Positions 16,845 through 24,881 of a DNA stretch of 41,164 nucleotides are shown one piece after another. The notes under the pieces were generated by a model. It was not told where the DNA came from and made no database searches. It saw only the letters and a program-made list of their open reading frames with translations. Source of the DNA: Nocardiopsis xinjiangensis YIM 90004 (GTDB lineage: Bacteria; Actinomycetota; Actinomycetes; Streptosporangiales; Streptosporangiaceae). The stretch spans positions 43,817 to 84,980 of the forward strand of contig NZ_ANBE01000024.1 of NCBI RefSeq assembly GCF_000341145.1, read 5' to 3'. Positions within the stretch are counted from its first letter, which is position 1. Each line of letters starts with the position of its first letter. A program made the translations under genes and the position numbers.

Positions 16845-16902
16845 GAAGATGAAGCGTTCTTCATGTGCGTTTCATCCTGTGCGTGTCTTCGTCCGGGAGA
16901 AT
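16845..16902 (+). promoter_or_regulatory. TTCAT-motif promoter A (probable response-regulator site plus leaderless -10)
   Basis: GAAGATGAA at 16845, TTCATGTG at 16860 and a second TTCAT at 16871 form an inverted copy plus an 11-base direct repeat, the spacing used by OmpR/PhoB-type regulators. A -10-like GAGAAT is at 16897-16902, seven bases before the ATG at 16910. The second TTCAT overlaps the expected -35 position, as at activator-dependent promoters. A copy with the same internal spacing precedes the DUF4956 gene. Confidence 0.75.
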
Positions 16903-16909
16903 TCAGGCC

Positions 16910-17290
16910 ATGAGATCTCCGTTCGTCCTCGCCGTCGCCGGTGCCCTGGCCGCGCTGGCCGCCGGGGCCCTGGTGTGGGTCCTGTGGAGCGGGGAGGCCC
17001 GGGTCCCCCCGCCGGCTGAGGTCGTGGTCGGCGAGTCCCCGGACACCGCACCGGCCCCGCCCTCGGGAGAGGACACCGTGACGCCCCCGCCCCCGGTCGT
17101 GGACCGCGACGGCGACGGGGTGCACGACGAGGAGGAGGCTGAGGCGCCCGAGGCCGGGCCGGGTCCCACGCCGGCCCCGAACACCCCCGGCGAGGTCGCC
17201 TGCGACGAGGACGACGAGGACCACGACGGGGACGAGGACGACGATGGGGACGGGGACGACGACTGCGACGGGGACGACGATGACGACTGA
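16910..17290 (+). CDS. Membrane-anchored exported protein with Asp-rich, calcium-loop-like tail
   Basis: A 126-residue protein. An N-terminal membrane segment or uncleaved signal (about 4-27) is followed by a Pro-rich stretch and DRDGDGVHDEEE (about 64-75), which matches the DxDxDG calcium-loop pattern of thrombospondin type 3 and dockerin repeats. The last 30 residues are almost entirely Asp and Glu with a pair of Cys. It would be displayed outside the membrane and could bind divalent cations; no enzymatic domain is visible. It is the first gene of a unit with the sensor kinase and regulator, and its stop lies inside the kinase gene. The start is supported by identical spacing to the promoter motif of DUF4956. 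Confidence 0.75.
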   Translation: MRSPFVLAVAGALAALAAGALVWVLWSGEARVPPPAEVVVGESPDTAPAPPSGEDTVTPPPPVVDRDGDGVHDEEEAEAPEAGPGPTPAPNTPGEVACDEDDEDHDGDEDDDGDGDDDCDGDDDDD

Positions 17291-18890
17291 GGGACCCCGC
17301 GGGCCCGATGACACCACCCAGGACCTCGGCGCACACCCCGCTGCCACGCCCGACCGGGCTTCAGGACACACTCTGCTGTACCCGACGGTCCTCATGCGCG
17401 AGCCGATGCCCGAGCCTCCCCGACACCGGCGGGTCCCGGCCAGGCTCGTCATCACCGTGTGGGTGGCCTCCCTCATGGGGTTCGTCCTGGTATTGGTCAA
17501 CCTCATCACCTGGAGCGCTCTGACGGCCCGTGACGATGAACAGGTCGACCAGTCGCTGTCCCAGGAGATCGGCGAGTTCCAGGAGTTCGCGGCGGTCGGT
17601 GTGGACCCGGGTACCGGTGAGCCCTTCACCGACGTCGGCGAACTCATCCGGGTGCACCTGGCACACCAGTACCCCGCCGACCACGAGATCCTCTTCGGCT
17701 GGGTGGACGAGGCCTCCGCGGTCCCGGGCGGCGGCAGCGCCCCGGGGTCCGGGACCGACTCCGGGCGGCTCCGGCAGGGCGCCGAACCCCGGCTGGACCT
17801 GTCGGCCGACCCGGAGGCGGCCGGGCAGATCCTGGATTCCCCCGACGCCCGCGGCACCCTCGAGACCGAGGAGGGCCCGGTCCAGTGGGAGAAGATCCGA
17901 GTGCGGCTCCCCGACGGCCGGGACGGCTCCGCGGGCTGGTTCGTCATCGGCTACTTCACCGCCGAGGACCGCGAGGCCGTCGCCTCCACCATGTTCACCG
18001 TCATGCTGGTGAGCCTGCTGGGCCTGGCCTGCGCCGCCACCGCCGCGTGGTGGGTGGCCGGCCGCATCCTCCTTCCGGCGCTGCAGGTGCGGCGGGCAGC
18101 CGCACAGATCACCGAGGAGGACCTGACCCGGCGTATCGACGTCTCCGGGGGCCGCGACGACATCGCCGCGCTCGCCGAGCAGTTCAACAGCATGTTGGAC
18201 CGCTTGGAGGGCGCCTTCACCGAGCAGCGACGGTTCGTCGACGACGCCGGGCACGAACTGCGCACACCCATCACGATCGTGCGCGGCCACTTGGAGCTGA
18301 TGGGCGACGATCCGGAGGAACGCCGCGAGGTGGTGCGGCTGGTCACCGACGAGCTCGACCGCATGGGCCGCATCGTCGAGGACCTGCTGTTGCTCGCCAA
18401 GGCGCAACAGCCCCACTTCGTCCGCCCGTCCACGGTGTCGCTGGCGGAACTGACCAGCGACATCGACGCGAAGGTGCGCGGGTTGGGCGATCGCGAGTGG
18501 CACCTGGAGGCGATCGGCGACACCTCCTGGCGCCTGGATCCCCAACGCATCACGCAGGCGATGGTGCAGCTGGCCGCCAACGCCGTGCACCACACCCGGT
18601 CCGGGAGCACGATCCACCTCGGATCGGCCGTCCGCCAGGGCACCGCGCTGTTCTGGGTCACCGACGACGGGCCCGGCATCCCACACACCGAGCACGGCCG
18701 TGTCTTCCAACGGTTCTCACGCGGGAACGGCACCACGCGGGCCGAACGCGGCGCGGGCCTCGGTCTGGCCATCGTGCGTGCCATCGCCGAGGCCCACCAC
18801 GGACGCGTGGACCTGCGGTCGGCTCCCGGGGCCGGTTCGACGTTCACCCTGGTCGTGCCCGACGCCCCGTCCGGGAAGGAGGACGTGTGA
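17280..18890 (+). CDS. Sensor histidine kinase (HAMP-HisKA-HATPase)
   Basis: A 536-residue membrane kinase with a first membrane segment (about 58-80), an acidic extracellular sensor region of about 150 residues without a recognised domain, a second segment (about 240-262), HAMP, a HisKA dimerisation helix with the phospho-His in FVDDAGHELRTP (about residue 326), and an ATPase domain with the N box (QLAANAVHHT), DDGPGIP and GAGLGLAIVRAIAEAHHG. ATG 17280 overlaps the upstream gene by 11 bases; ATG 17395 would also leave the first membrane segment intact. The stop overlaps the regulator gene as GTGA. With its exported acidic neighbour it may sense cations or envelope state (inference). Confidence 0.93.
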   Translation: MTTEGPRGPDDTTQDLGAHPAATPDRASGHTLLYPTVLMREPMPEPPRHRRVPARLVITVWVASLMGFVLVLVNLITWSALTARDDEQVDQSLSQEIGEFQEFAAVGVDPGTGEPFTDVGELIRVHLAHQYPADHEILFGWVDEASAVPGGGSAPGSGTDSGRLRQGAEPRLDLSADPEAAGQILDSPDARGTLETEEGPVQWEKIRVRLPDGRDGSAGWFVIGYFTAEDREAVASTMFTVMLVSLLGLACAATAAWWVAGRILLPALQVRRAAAQITEEDLTRRIDVSGGRDDIAALAEQFNSMLDRLEGAFTEQRRFVDDAGHELRTPITIVRGHLELMGDDPEERREVVRLVTDELDRMGRIVEDLLLLAKAQQPHFVRPSTVSLAELTSDIDAKVRGLGDREWHLEAIGDTSWRLDPQRITQAMVQLAANAVHHTRSGSTIHLGSAVRQGTALFWVTDDGPGIPHTEHGRVFQRFSRGNGTTRAERGAGLGLAIVRAIAEAHHGRVDLRSAPGAGSTFTLVVPDAPSGKEDV

Positions 18891-19546
18891 GCCGGATCCT
18901 CATCGTGGAGGACGAGGAACGTATCGCCTCGTTCGTCCGCAAGGGCCTGACCGCCAGCGGGTTCACCACGACGGTGGTGGGCACCGGGGCGGAGGCCGTC
19001 GATTACACCGTCACCGGAGGTTTCGACCTGGTACTGCTCGATCTCGGGCTGCCCGACACCGACGGCTTCGACGTTCTCCGGCGCATCCGGAAGCTGGGGG
19101 CGGACGTGCCGGTGGTGATCCTGACCGCCCGCGACGGGGTCCACGACACCGTGACGGGCCTGGAGATCGGTGCCGACGACTACGTCACCAAACCCTTCCG
19201 GTTCGAGGAGCTGCTCGCCCGCGTGCGCCTGCGTATGCGCACCGAACGCACCGCCGACCTCACCGTGCTCGACGCGGGCGGGCTGTCCCTGGACCTGCGC
19301 ACACGCCGCGTCTGCGTGGAAGGTTCGACCGTGGAGCTGACGGCGCGTGAGTTCGCGTTGCTGGAGTTGCTCATGCGGCACGAGGGGCAGGTGCTCTCGC
19401 GCCAACAGATGCTCTCGCACGTGTGGGGCTACGACCACGATCCGGGCTCGAACGTGGTGGACGTGTTCGTGCGGGCGCTGCGGCGCAAGGTCGGCGCCGA
19501 ACGCATCGGCACCGTGCGCGGCATGGGGTACCGCCTGACCGGGTGA
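18887..19546 (+). CDS. OmpR-family response regulator
   Basis: A 219-residue regulator. Its receiver domain (1-115) has the acidic pair E8/D9, phospho-acceptor D52 in LLDLGLPDTDGF, T80 and K102 in VTKPF. A winged-helix domain (about 125-218) ends in NVVDVFVRALRRKVG and TVRGMGYRL. GTG 18887 overlaps the kinase stop and follows GGAAGGAGGA. OmpR-type proteins bind direct repeats about 11 bases apart; such TTCAT repeats lie before the first gene of this unit and before the DUF4956-VTC unit. I infer it controls both. Confidence 0.95.
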   Translation: MSRILIVEDEERIASFVRKGLTASGFTTTVVGTGAEAVDYTVTGGFDLVLLDLGLPDTDGFDVLRRIRKLGADVPVVILTARDGVHDTVTGLEIGADDYVTKPFRFEELLARVRLRMRTERTADLTVLDAGGLSLDLRTRRVCVEGSTVELTAREFALLELLMRHEGQVLSRQQMLSHVWGYDHDPGSNVVDVFVRALRRKVGAERIGTVRGMGYRLTG

Positions 19547-19561
19547 GCGCTCCGGCCCGGG

Positions 19562-19619
19562 GAAGATGAACGACCCTTCATGTGGACCTCATGGGCGGCT
19601 CACCCGGGGTCCACAGGAT
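19562..19619 (+). promoter_or_regulatory. TTCAT-motif promoter B (twin of promoter A)
   Basis: GAAGATGAA at 19562, TTCATGTG at 19577 and TCAT at 19589 repeat promoter A with the same internal gaps; 21 of the 31 core bases are shared. A -10-like CAGGAT at 19614-19619 is 52 bases from the motif start, as in A, and seven bases before ATG 19627. Motif-to-ATG distance is 65 bases in both. It begins 16 bases after the response-regulator stop. Confidence 0.75.
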
Positions 19620-19626
19620 GGTCGGC

Positions 19627-20238
19627 ATGATGTGGTTCGCCTTGGCGGTCGACCTGACCGCGATCTTCTTCCTCTCCTACGTCCTCTACTTCCGCCGCCA
19701 CGGCCGCCGGGACCTCGTGCTCGCCTACGTGGCTCTGAACGTGGGCATCTTCTCGGTCGTTGCGATGCTGACCACGAAGGAGGTCGGTCTCGCTGTCGGC
19801 TTCGGCCTGTTCGGCGTGCTCTCGATCCTGCGGCTGCGCTCGGACACGATCAGCCAGGGCGAGATCGGTTACTACTTCACCGCGATCGCCCTCGGCCTGA
19901 TCAACGCGGTGGCGGCTCCCGCGCCCTGGACGATGCTCGGGTTCGACGCGCTCCTGCTCGGCGTGATGTACGTGGCCGACCATCCGGGCCTGCTGTCGCG
20001 CTCGCGGCGCACGGTCCTCACCCTCGACGTGGTGCACGAGGACGAGGAGGACCTGCGCCGGGAACTGGAGCGGCGGCTGCGCGGTCGGGTCCAGCACGTA
20101 CTCGTCCAGGAGGTCGACTACGTGCGCGACCTGATGGTCCTGGACGTGCGCCACCACGAGCCCCGGCCGGCGCCGGCGTCCGCGTCGGGCGGCCAGGGCC
20201 CGGTCTTCTCGCTCCCGGCGTGGATGGGCAGCCGATGA
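19627..20238 (+). CDS. DUF4956 membrane protein
   Basis: A 203-residue protein with an N-terminal membrane part of about four segments (to about residue 120), including the family-typical FGLFGVLSILRLRSDTIS and GEIGYYFTAIALGLINA, followed by a soluble domain (about 125-185). DUF4956 proteins recur next to VTC-domain proteins in bacteria, and their biochemical role is not established. ATG 19627 is chosen because it gives the same promoter spacing as the gene at 16910. The stop overlaps the VTC gene as ATGA. The pair probably forms a membrane complex for polyphosphate or another phosphate polymer (inference). Confidence 0.85.
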   Translation: MMWFALAVDLTAIFFLSYVLYFRRHGRRDLVLAYVALNVGIFSVVAMLTTKEVGLAVGFGLFGVLSILRLRSDTISQGEIGYYFTAIALGLINAVAAPAPWTMLGFDALLLGVMYVADHPGLLSRSRRTVLTLDVVHEDEEDLRRELERRLRGRVQHVLVQEVDYVRDLMVLDVRHHEPRPAPASASGGQGPVFSLPAWMGSR

Positions 20239-21020
20239 GTACCGGCCTTCTCGGGAACCTCTCCCCCCTCCCGGTGTCCCTCGACGAGATCAACACCCGC
20301 GCTTGCCTGGCCACCCGGGTCTGCCGCAAGTACCTGGTACCGGCAAAGGCCCTGCCCGGAATCCTGGCCGGGTCCGGTGAGGGCCTGGGGATACTGGCCA
20401 TCGGCGGGCGGGACTCCTTCCGGTACTCCTCCACCTATTTCGACACCCCCGAACTGGGCAGCTTCCGCGACCACCGTCAGGGGCGGCGGCGCCGGTACAA
20501 GGCCCGCGTACGCACCTACGTCGACACCGGCACCCGGCTGTTCGAGGTCAAGCTCAAGGGGGCGCGGGGCATCACCGACAAGGCGCGGATCACTCATGAG
20601 GGACCGGCCCACGTCCTGCCCCGCACCTCCCGTGCCTTCCTGGACTCGACCCTGGACGGGTACGGGCTGGGGACACCTCCGATGCTGGCTCCCAGTGCCG
20701 TGACCGACTACCGGCGCACCACCCTGGTCACGCTCTCGGGCACCGAACGCCTGACCCTGGACACCGAACTGGTGGGACGCCGCGACGGGCGCGAGGTACG
20801 TATGCGCCCCGGTGTGGTGCTGCTGGAGGTCAAGACGCGCGGCGGGTTCACCCCGACCGAGCGGCGCCTGCACGCTCACGGCTTCCGGGAGGTCACCTTC
20901 AGCAAGTACGCGGCGACCCTCGCCTCGTTGGAGCCGCAGCTGCGCGGCAACCGGTGGATCCGGGCCTCGACCGCCTGCTTGGAACGGAGCGGTCCCCGCG
21001 CCCGGTCGTGTTTCACGTGA
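20235..21020 (+). CDS. VTC-domain protein, polyphosphate polymerase-like
   Basis: A 261-residue protein that is essentially one VTC domain, the tunnel fold (triphosphate-tunnel type) that in yeast Vtc4 makes polyphosphate from ATP. Visible conserved points are RKYLVP near the start, YSSTYFDTPEL, the basic KARVRTY, FEVKLKG, LEVKTRGG with the metal-binding Glu, and FSKYAATLASL at the end. Basic tunnel residues and acidic metal ligands seem retained, so activity is plausible; the product is not proved. It is coupled to DUF4956 by an ATGA overlap. Its stop codon lies within a perfect parS palindrome. Confidence 0.87.
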   Translation: MSTGLLGNLSPLPVSLDEINTRACLATRVCRKYLVPAKALPGILAGSGEGLGILAIGGRDSFRYSSTYFDTPELGSFRDHRQGRRRRYKARVRTYVDTGTRLFEVKLKGARGITDKARITHEGPAHVLPRTSRAFLDSTLDGYGLGTPPMLAPSAVTDYRRTTLVTLSGTERLTLDTELVGRRDGREVRMRPGVVLLEVKTRGGFTPTERRLHAHGFREVTFSKYAATLASLEPQLRGNRWIRASTACLERSGPRARSCFT

Positions 21021-21024
21021 AACA
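21009..21024. promoter_or_regulatory. parS centromere-like site (ParB binding)
   Basis: The 16 bases TGTTTCACGTGAAACA are a perfect palindrome, extended by one G/C pair at each end. They match the well-known bacterial parS consensus used by ParB, including in Streptomyces. The site contains the VTC stop codon (21018-21020). parS sites cluster around the replication origin, so this supports an origin-proximal location. Confidence 0.9.
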
Positions 21025-21046
21025 CCGTTCACCCGCGCACACAGGA

Positions 21047-21082
21047 GGGTCACCGTCCCGCACGCGAGCGGGGCGGTGACCC
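21047..21082. terminator. Bidirectional hairpin between the VTC gene and the copper ATPase gene
   Basis: GGGTCACCG (21047-21055) and CGGTGACCC (21074-21082) pair perfectly, continued inside by a U-G pair and by CCCGC/GCGGG around a 6-base loop. This gives a 15-pair stem between two convergent genes. Confidence 0.8.
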
Positions 21083-21171
21083 GGCCGCCGGGGCGCCTCC
21101 CGCCGCGAAAGGCCGCCCCGCAGCGGCAATGGTCTTCCCGCTGAGCATCGGCTCGCGCCGGGCAGCACCGG

Positions 21172-23205
21172 TCACTCGGTCGGGCGCAGGTCCACCCGGC
21201 GCAGGAGTTGTGCGTTGAGCGCCACGATGATCGTGGACAGGCTCATGAGCACCGCGCCGACGGCGGGAGCGAGCACAAAACCGATCGGGGCGAGCGCACC
21301 GGCGGCCAACGGCACGGCGACGACGTTGTACCCGGCCGCCCACACCAGGTTCTGCACCATCTTCCGGTAACCGGCCCGCGAGAGGGCGCGGACCGAGAGG
21401 ACCCCGCGCGGGTCGTCGGAGGCCAGGACGATCCCCGCGGACTCGATGGCCACGTCGGTGCCGGCGCCGATCGCGATACCGACGTCGGCACGGGCCAGCG
21501 CGGGGGCGTCGTTGACCCCGTCGCCGACCATGGCGACCCGGTTTCCGCGTTCCTGCAGGTCGCGGACGGCGGCGTCCTTCTGGTCGGGCAGGACCTGGGC
21601 GAAGACCTCGTCCAGACCCAGGCGGGCGGCGACCGCGTCGGCGACGTTGCGGGCGTCGCCGGTGACCATGGCGACCCGCACCCCTCGGCCCTGGAGCTGC
21701 CGGACCGCGGCGGCCGACTCCGGCCGCACCTCGTCGGCCAGCGACAGGGCACCCACGACGGCGCCGTCGTCGACCACGTGCAGCACCGTGGAACCCTGCG
21801 AGCGCCAGGCATCGGTGCGTTCGACCAGGTCGGAGGGCTCGAAGAGGCCGAGAGAGTCCAGCAGTGACGGGCCGCCCACGTGCACGGTGCGCCCGTCGAC
21901 GGTGGCACGGACCCCGCGCCCGGTCAGGGACTCGAACCCGTCGGCGCGCAGAACGTCGCCCACCTCGCCGGCGGCACGGACCACGGCCCGGGCCAACGGA
22001 TGTTCGGAATCGGACTCGACCGCCCCGGCCAGGGCAAGGACGGTGTCGTCGGAGTACCCGGCCACGGCGGCGGTGCCGTCGACGGCGGGGGTGCCCTTGG
22101 TGAGGGTCCCCGTCTTGTCGAAGAGCACGGTGTCGGCCAGGCGGGTGCGTTCGAGCGTCAGACGGTCCTTGACCAGGATCCCGTTGCGCGCGGACATGGT
22201 CGTGGAGATGGCGATGACCAGTGGGATCGCCAGCCCCAGGGCATGGGGGCAGGCGATGACGAGCACGGTCACGGTGCGTTCGACCGCCGAGCCGGCGTCC
22301 CCGAGAGCGGTCCACACGATCGCGGTGATGACGGCTGCGCCCAGTGCGAACCAGAACAGGAGCGCGGCGGCGCGGTCGGCCAGGGCCTGGGAGCGTGAAC
22401 GCGACTCCTGGGCCTCACTGACCAAGCGTTGGATACCGGCGAGGGTGGTGTCCTCTCCGACGGCGTCGACGCGCACACGCACGGAGGAGTCGGTGGCGAC
22501 GGTGCCGGCCACGACCCGGTCGCCGTCGCTGCGGGTCACGGTGGTGGACTCGCCGGTGATCATGGACTCGTCGAAGGCGGCTCGCCCGCTGACGACGGTG
22601 CCGTCGGCGGGGACGCGGCCGCCGGAGCGCACCAGGACGGTCTCGCCCGCCCGTAGGTCGGTGACGGCCACCTCGGTCACCTCACCGCCGTCGACGAGGC
22701 GTTCGGCCTGGTCGGGCAGGAGCGCGGCGAGGGCCTCCAGTGCCCCGGAGGCCTGTCCGAGCGCCCGCATCTCGACCCAGTGGCCGAGCAGCATGACGAC
22801 CACGAGCAGGACCAGCTCCCACCAGAAGTCGAGCTGTGTGCCGACGACCCCGAGGCTCGCGAGCAGGCTGGAGACGAAGGCGACGGTGAGGGCCATCGCG
22901 ACCAGGGTCATCATCCCGGGCTTGCGGTCCTGGAGCTCGGGGCGGACCGCGGAGAGGAAGGGCCGGCCGCCGTAGAGGTAGACGACGGTACCCAGGACCG
23001 GCGGCACCCAGGTCAGTGCGCCGGGGACCTCGTAGCCGAACCATCCTGCGACCATGTGGCTGGTGAGGACGACGGGCAGGGCGAGCGCAAGGCTCCACCA
23101 GAACCGCACACGGAACACGGCCGCGTGGTCACCGTGGTCGTGGCCCCCGTGGCCGTGATCGGTCCTGTCGTGGGACGTGTGTGTCCCGTGGTCGCTTGCG
23201 CTCAT
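21172..23205 (-). CDS. copB: Heavy-metal P1B-type ATPase, CopB-like (CPH motif)
   Basis: A 677-residue P-type ATPase. A His-rich N-terminus (about 5-30, many HGH and HDH groups) replaces the usual CxxC metal domain. The rest shows ITGEST in the actuator domain, the intramembrane metal motif ACPHALG, the phosphorylation site FDKTGTLTKG, SEHPLARAVV in the nucleotide domain, and VGDGVNDAPAL. CPH with a His-rich tail marks the P1B-3 group, known as Cu(II)/Ag exporters such as CopB. ATG 23205 has GGGAGGGAG upstream. A CsoR-like operator lies about 90 bases before the start, supporting copper-induced expression. Confidence 0.93.
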   Translation of the reverse strand: MSASDHGTHTSHDRTDHGHGGHDHGDHAAVFRVRFWWSLALALPVVLTSHMVAGWFGYEVPGALTWVPPVLGTVVYLYGGRPFLSAVRPELQDRKPGMMTLVAMALTVAFVSSLLASLGVVGTQLDFWWELVLLVVVMLLGHWVEMRALGQASGALEALAALLPDQAERLVDGGEVTEVAVTDLRAGETVLVRSGGRVPADGTVVSGRAAFDESMITGESTTVTRSDGDRVVAGTVATDSSVRVRVDAVGEDTTLAGIQRLVSEAQESRSRSQALADRAAALLFWFALGAAVITAIVWTALGDAGSAVERTVTVLVIACPHALGLAIPLVIAISTTMSARNGILVKDRLTLERTRLADTVLFDKTGTLTKGTPAVDGTAAVAGYSDDTVLALAGAVESDSEHPLARAVVRAAGEVGDVLRADGFESLTGRGVRATVDGRTVHVGGPSLLDSLGLFEPSDLVERTDAWRSQGSTVLHVVDDGAVVGALSLADEVRPESAAAVRQLQGRGVRVAMVTGDARNVADAVAARLGLDEVFAQVLPDQKDAAVRDLQERGNRVAMVGDGVNDAPALARADVGIAIGAGTDVAIESAGIVLASDDPRGVLSVRALSRAGYRKMVQNLVWAAGYNVVAVPLAAGALAPIGFVLAPAVGAVLMSLSTIIVALNAQLLRRVDLRPTE

Positions 23206-23293
23206 GGGTGTCTCCCTCCCGCGCCAGAACACCCCCGTGGTGTGTCCGACGCTCGGACCCCGGCCTCTCCGGTGGACGCTTCCTGTGGGCCGG

Positions 23294-23312
23294 TATACCC
23301 GGTAGGGGTATA
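23294..23312. promoter_or_regulatory. CsoR-like copper operator
   Basis: TATACCC (23294-23300) and GGGTATA (23306-23312) are perfect 7-bp arms around GGTAG. The arms match the ATACCC/GGGTAT pattern known for CsoR-family copper repressors. It is upstream of the leftward CopB-like gene. No csoR gene is in the window. Confidence 0.7.
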
Positions 23313-23334
23313 TTCACACCAGGTCCGGCCCACG

Positions 23335-23374
23335 GAAAGGGCGCCCGCCGGAACACTCCGGCGGGCGCCCTTTC
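23335..23374 (-). terminator. Very strong hairpin terminator after the PAP2 gene
   Basis: Arms 23335-23352 and 23357-23374 are perfectly complementary over 18 bases with an ACAC loop, starting 15 bases past the stop of the leftward PAP2 gene. It protects the copper ATPase promoter from read-through. Confidence 0.85.
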
Positions 23375-23389
23375 GGGGAGCGCCGCAGT

Positions 23390-24262
23390 TCAGGCGGCCT
23401 GTTCCTCCGCCCCGGGCCGGCGCCCGTACCAGGGCCACCATTCCACCGTTCGCCCGTGCGGGATCATCCGGTCCAGCCGGATGGTCAACCGCAGGGCCAG
23501 TCCGCCGGCGAACATGCCGGTGACCAGATCGGAGAACCAGTGGAAGTGCAGGTAGATCGAGACCGTCGACTGCATCAGGGCGATGACCACGATCGTGTAC
23601 GCCAGACGCCGGATCACGTGCGGCCGCGCCGCCCCGAACCGGATGATGAGGAACAGGACCAGGCCGTAGATGAGGATGGCGTTGGCGCCGTGCCCGGAGG
23701 GGAACGCGACGTTGCCCGCGCCCGAGAAGAACTCCGCTTCGGAGGACTTGGCGTGCCCGCGGCTGATCGCCAGCTTCATCATCGAGACCATCGACATCAT
23801 GCCCACGACACCGACCGCGCTGAGCACGATCGGCCGCCAGCTGCGGTGCCAGTAGGCCAGCTGGAGCGAGACCACCCCGAGGACCGGTAGGGCCACGTAA
23901 CGGGAGGCCAGATTGTCCAAGGAGTAGATGAGCGGTTCGCGCAAGAGGTCGTAGGCGGGGCGCCGGAAGTCGTTGAGGAAGTGGTCCACCGGGTGCAGCG
24001 GGCCCGCGGCCAGCATCGTCATGACGATGAGCCCCACGGCCAGGATGATCGCGATGCGGTCCGAAGCCATGCTCCAGGCGATCTCGCTGACACTGGGCCA
24101 CTTGACCGTGCGCACGATCGGGGGCCCGGGGGCGAACTCGGTGGTCCGCACGACCGGGATGGGACCGCTGTAGGGGCCCGGGGCGGGACGGCGTCTCGCC
24201 TTGTCGTGTCGTCCGGTGGGTTGTGGGGACCGCGTATGTCGGGTCCGCGAAGAGTTCGTCAT
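23390..24262 (-). CDS. PAP2-family membrane phosphatase
   Basis: A 290-residue protein with a basic N-terminal tail of about 65 residues, then five or six membrane segments. The acid phosphatase signature is present: MKLAISRGHAK (motif 1), FPSGHGAN (motif 2, about residue 190) and HFHWFSDLVTG (motif 3, His and Asp). PAP2 proteins dephosphorylate lipid phosphates such as undecaprenyl pyrophosphate or phosphatidic acid at the outer face of the membrane. Motif 3 lacks the usual leading Ser-Arg (it reads TVSIYLHFHW), a variation that might affect activity. It is a single gene closed by a strong terminator. Confidence 0.87.
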   Translation of the reverse strand: MTNSSRTRHTRSPQPTGRHDKARRRPAPGPYSGPIPVVRTTEFAPGPPIVRTVKWPSVSEIAWSMASDRIAIILAVGLIVMTMLAAGPLHPVDHFLNDFRRPAYDLLREPLIYSLDNLASRYVALPVLGVVSLQLAYWHRSWRPIVLSAVGVVGMMSMVSMMKLAISRGHAKSSEAEFFSGAGNVAFPSGHGANAILIYGLVLFLIIRFGAARPHVIRRLAYTIVVIALMQSTVSIYLHFHWFSDLVTGMFAGGLALRLTIRLDRMIPHGRTVEWWPWYGRRPGAEEQAA

Positions 24263-24881
24263 GTACTCGGTGCTGTCTCACACGTCGTGGGCTGGCCTGT
24301 GGCGCAAGCGTGTGGGGGACGGGCCGGCCGCGGCTTACGGTCTGGTCTGACGCCCTCGGGGCCGACTGCGCAGGGACCGGGCCGAATCCCCGTTCCCTCC
24401 CCTTCGACGGCCGAACCCGGCAGCCGGTTCACGCCGGTCCCGACGCCCGGCCGCTTCGCCTCCGACCCTGCGAGGATCTTCTCCGGTGCCGAGCCGCGCA
24501 TGCGTGCGCATCCGGCACACTCGTCGTGCCATCTGCACAGTTCAGCGCGTTCTCGCCTGTTGCGCAGCCGTTGTTTAGGTCATATTCCGCACGGCTTTGT
24601 GTGGATATTGCCGACAGCCGACACTACCCGGGCGCCTCGTTCTGCAAGGGCGTCGTGCGTCACGCATCACCCGCCGCCCCCTGCCGACGGTCCGGGAAAC
24701 GCCGCACCACGGCGCCACATTGACGATCACGATACCGTTCCGTAACTCTTTCGTGAGCCTTCCGCCCCCGGACGTCCCCTCGACACGCGACCGTGTGGCA
24801 CTCTTCAGAGAGCTTGTACGACACTCACCCAAACGGCCCCCGCGTGGACCGCGGGCGGGCCGCGCGACAGAAGGGCCCTGG
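24263..24881. other. Non-coding 619-bp region upstream of the GntR/FCD gene
   Basis: Open frames here lack domain-like sequence and typical codon bias. AT-richer patches at 24568-24615 and 24719-24755 are promoter candidates, such as TTGACG at 24720 with TAACTC 17 bases later. ATTGACGATCACGAT at 24719-24733 looks like a degenerate copy of the palindrome before pdhA (two single-base gaps). This would fit autoregulation, but the similarity is weak. Confidence 0.35.

Noticed and set aside
17200..17290. GAC-rich repeat region as a possible minisatellite or CRISPR-like array
   Set aside because: It is simply the Asp/Glu-coding tail of the acidic protein; there are no regular spacer-repeat units.
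23281..23340. Divergent gene starting rightward from the CsoR-like operator
   Set aside because: The plus-strand frames there run through the PAP2 terminator and PAP2 antisense without any domain-like sequence.
24223..24723. 166-codon plus-strand ORF between PAP2 and the GntR gene
   Set aside because: Composition (many Cys, Arg and Ser) is typical of a shadow frame in GC-rich DNA; it overlaps PAP2 and has no ribosome site or recognisable motif.
24597..24881. N-terminal extension of the GntR/FCD regulator by 95 residues
   Set aside because: The extension is low-complexity and not GntR-like; ATG 24882 gives normal family length.
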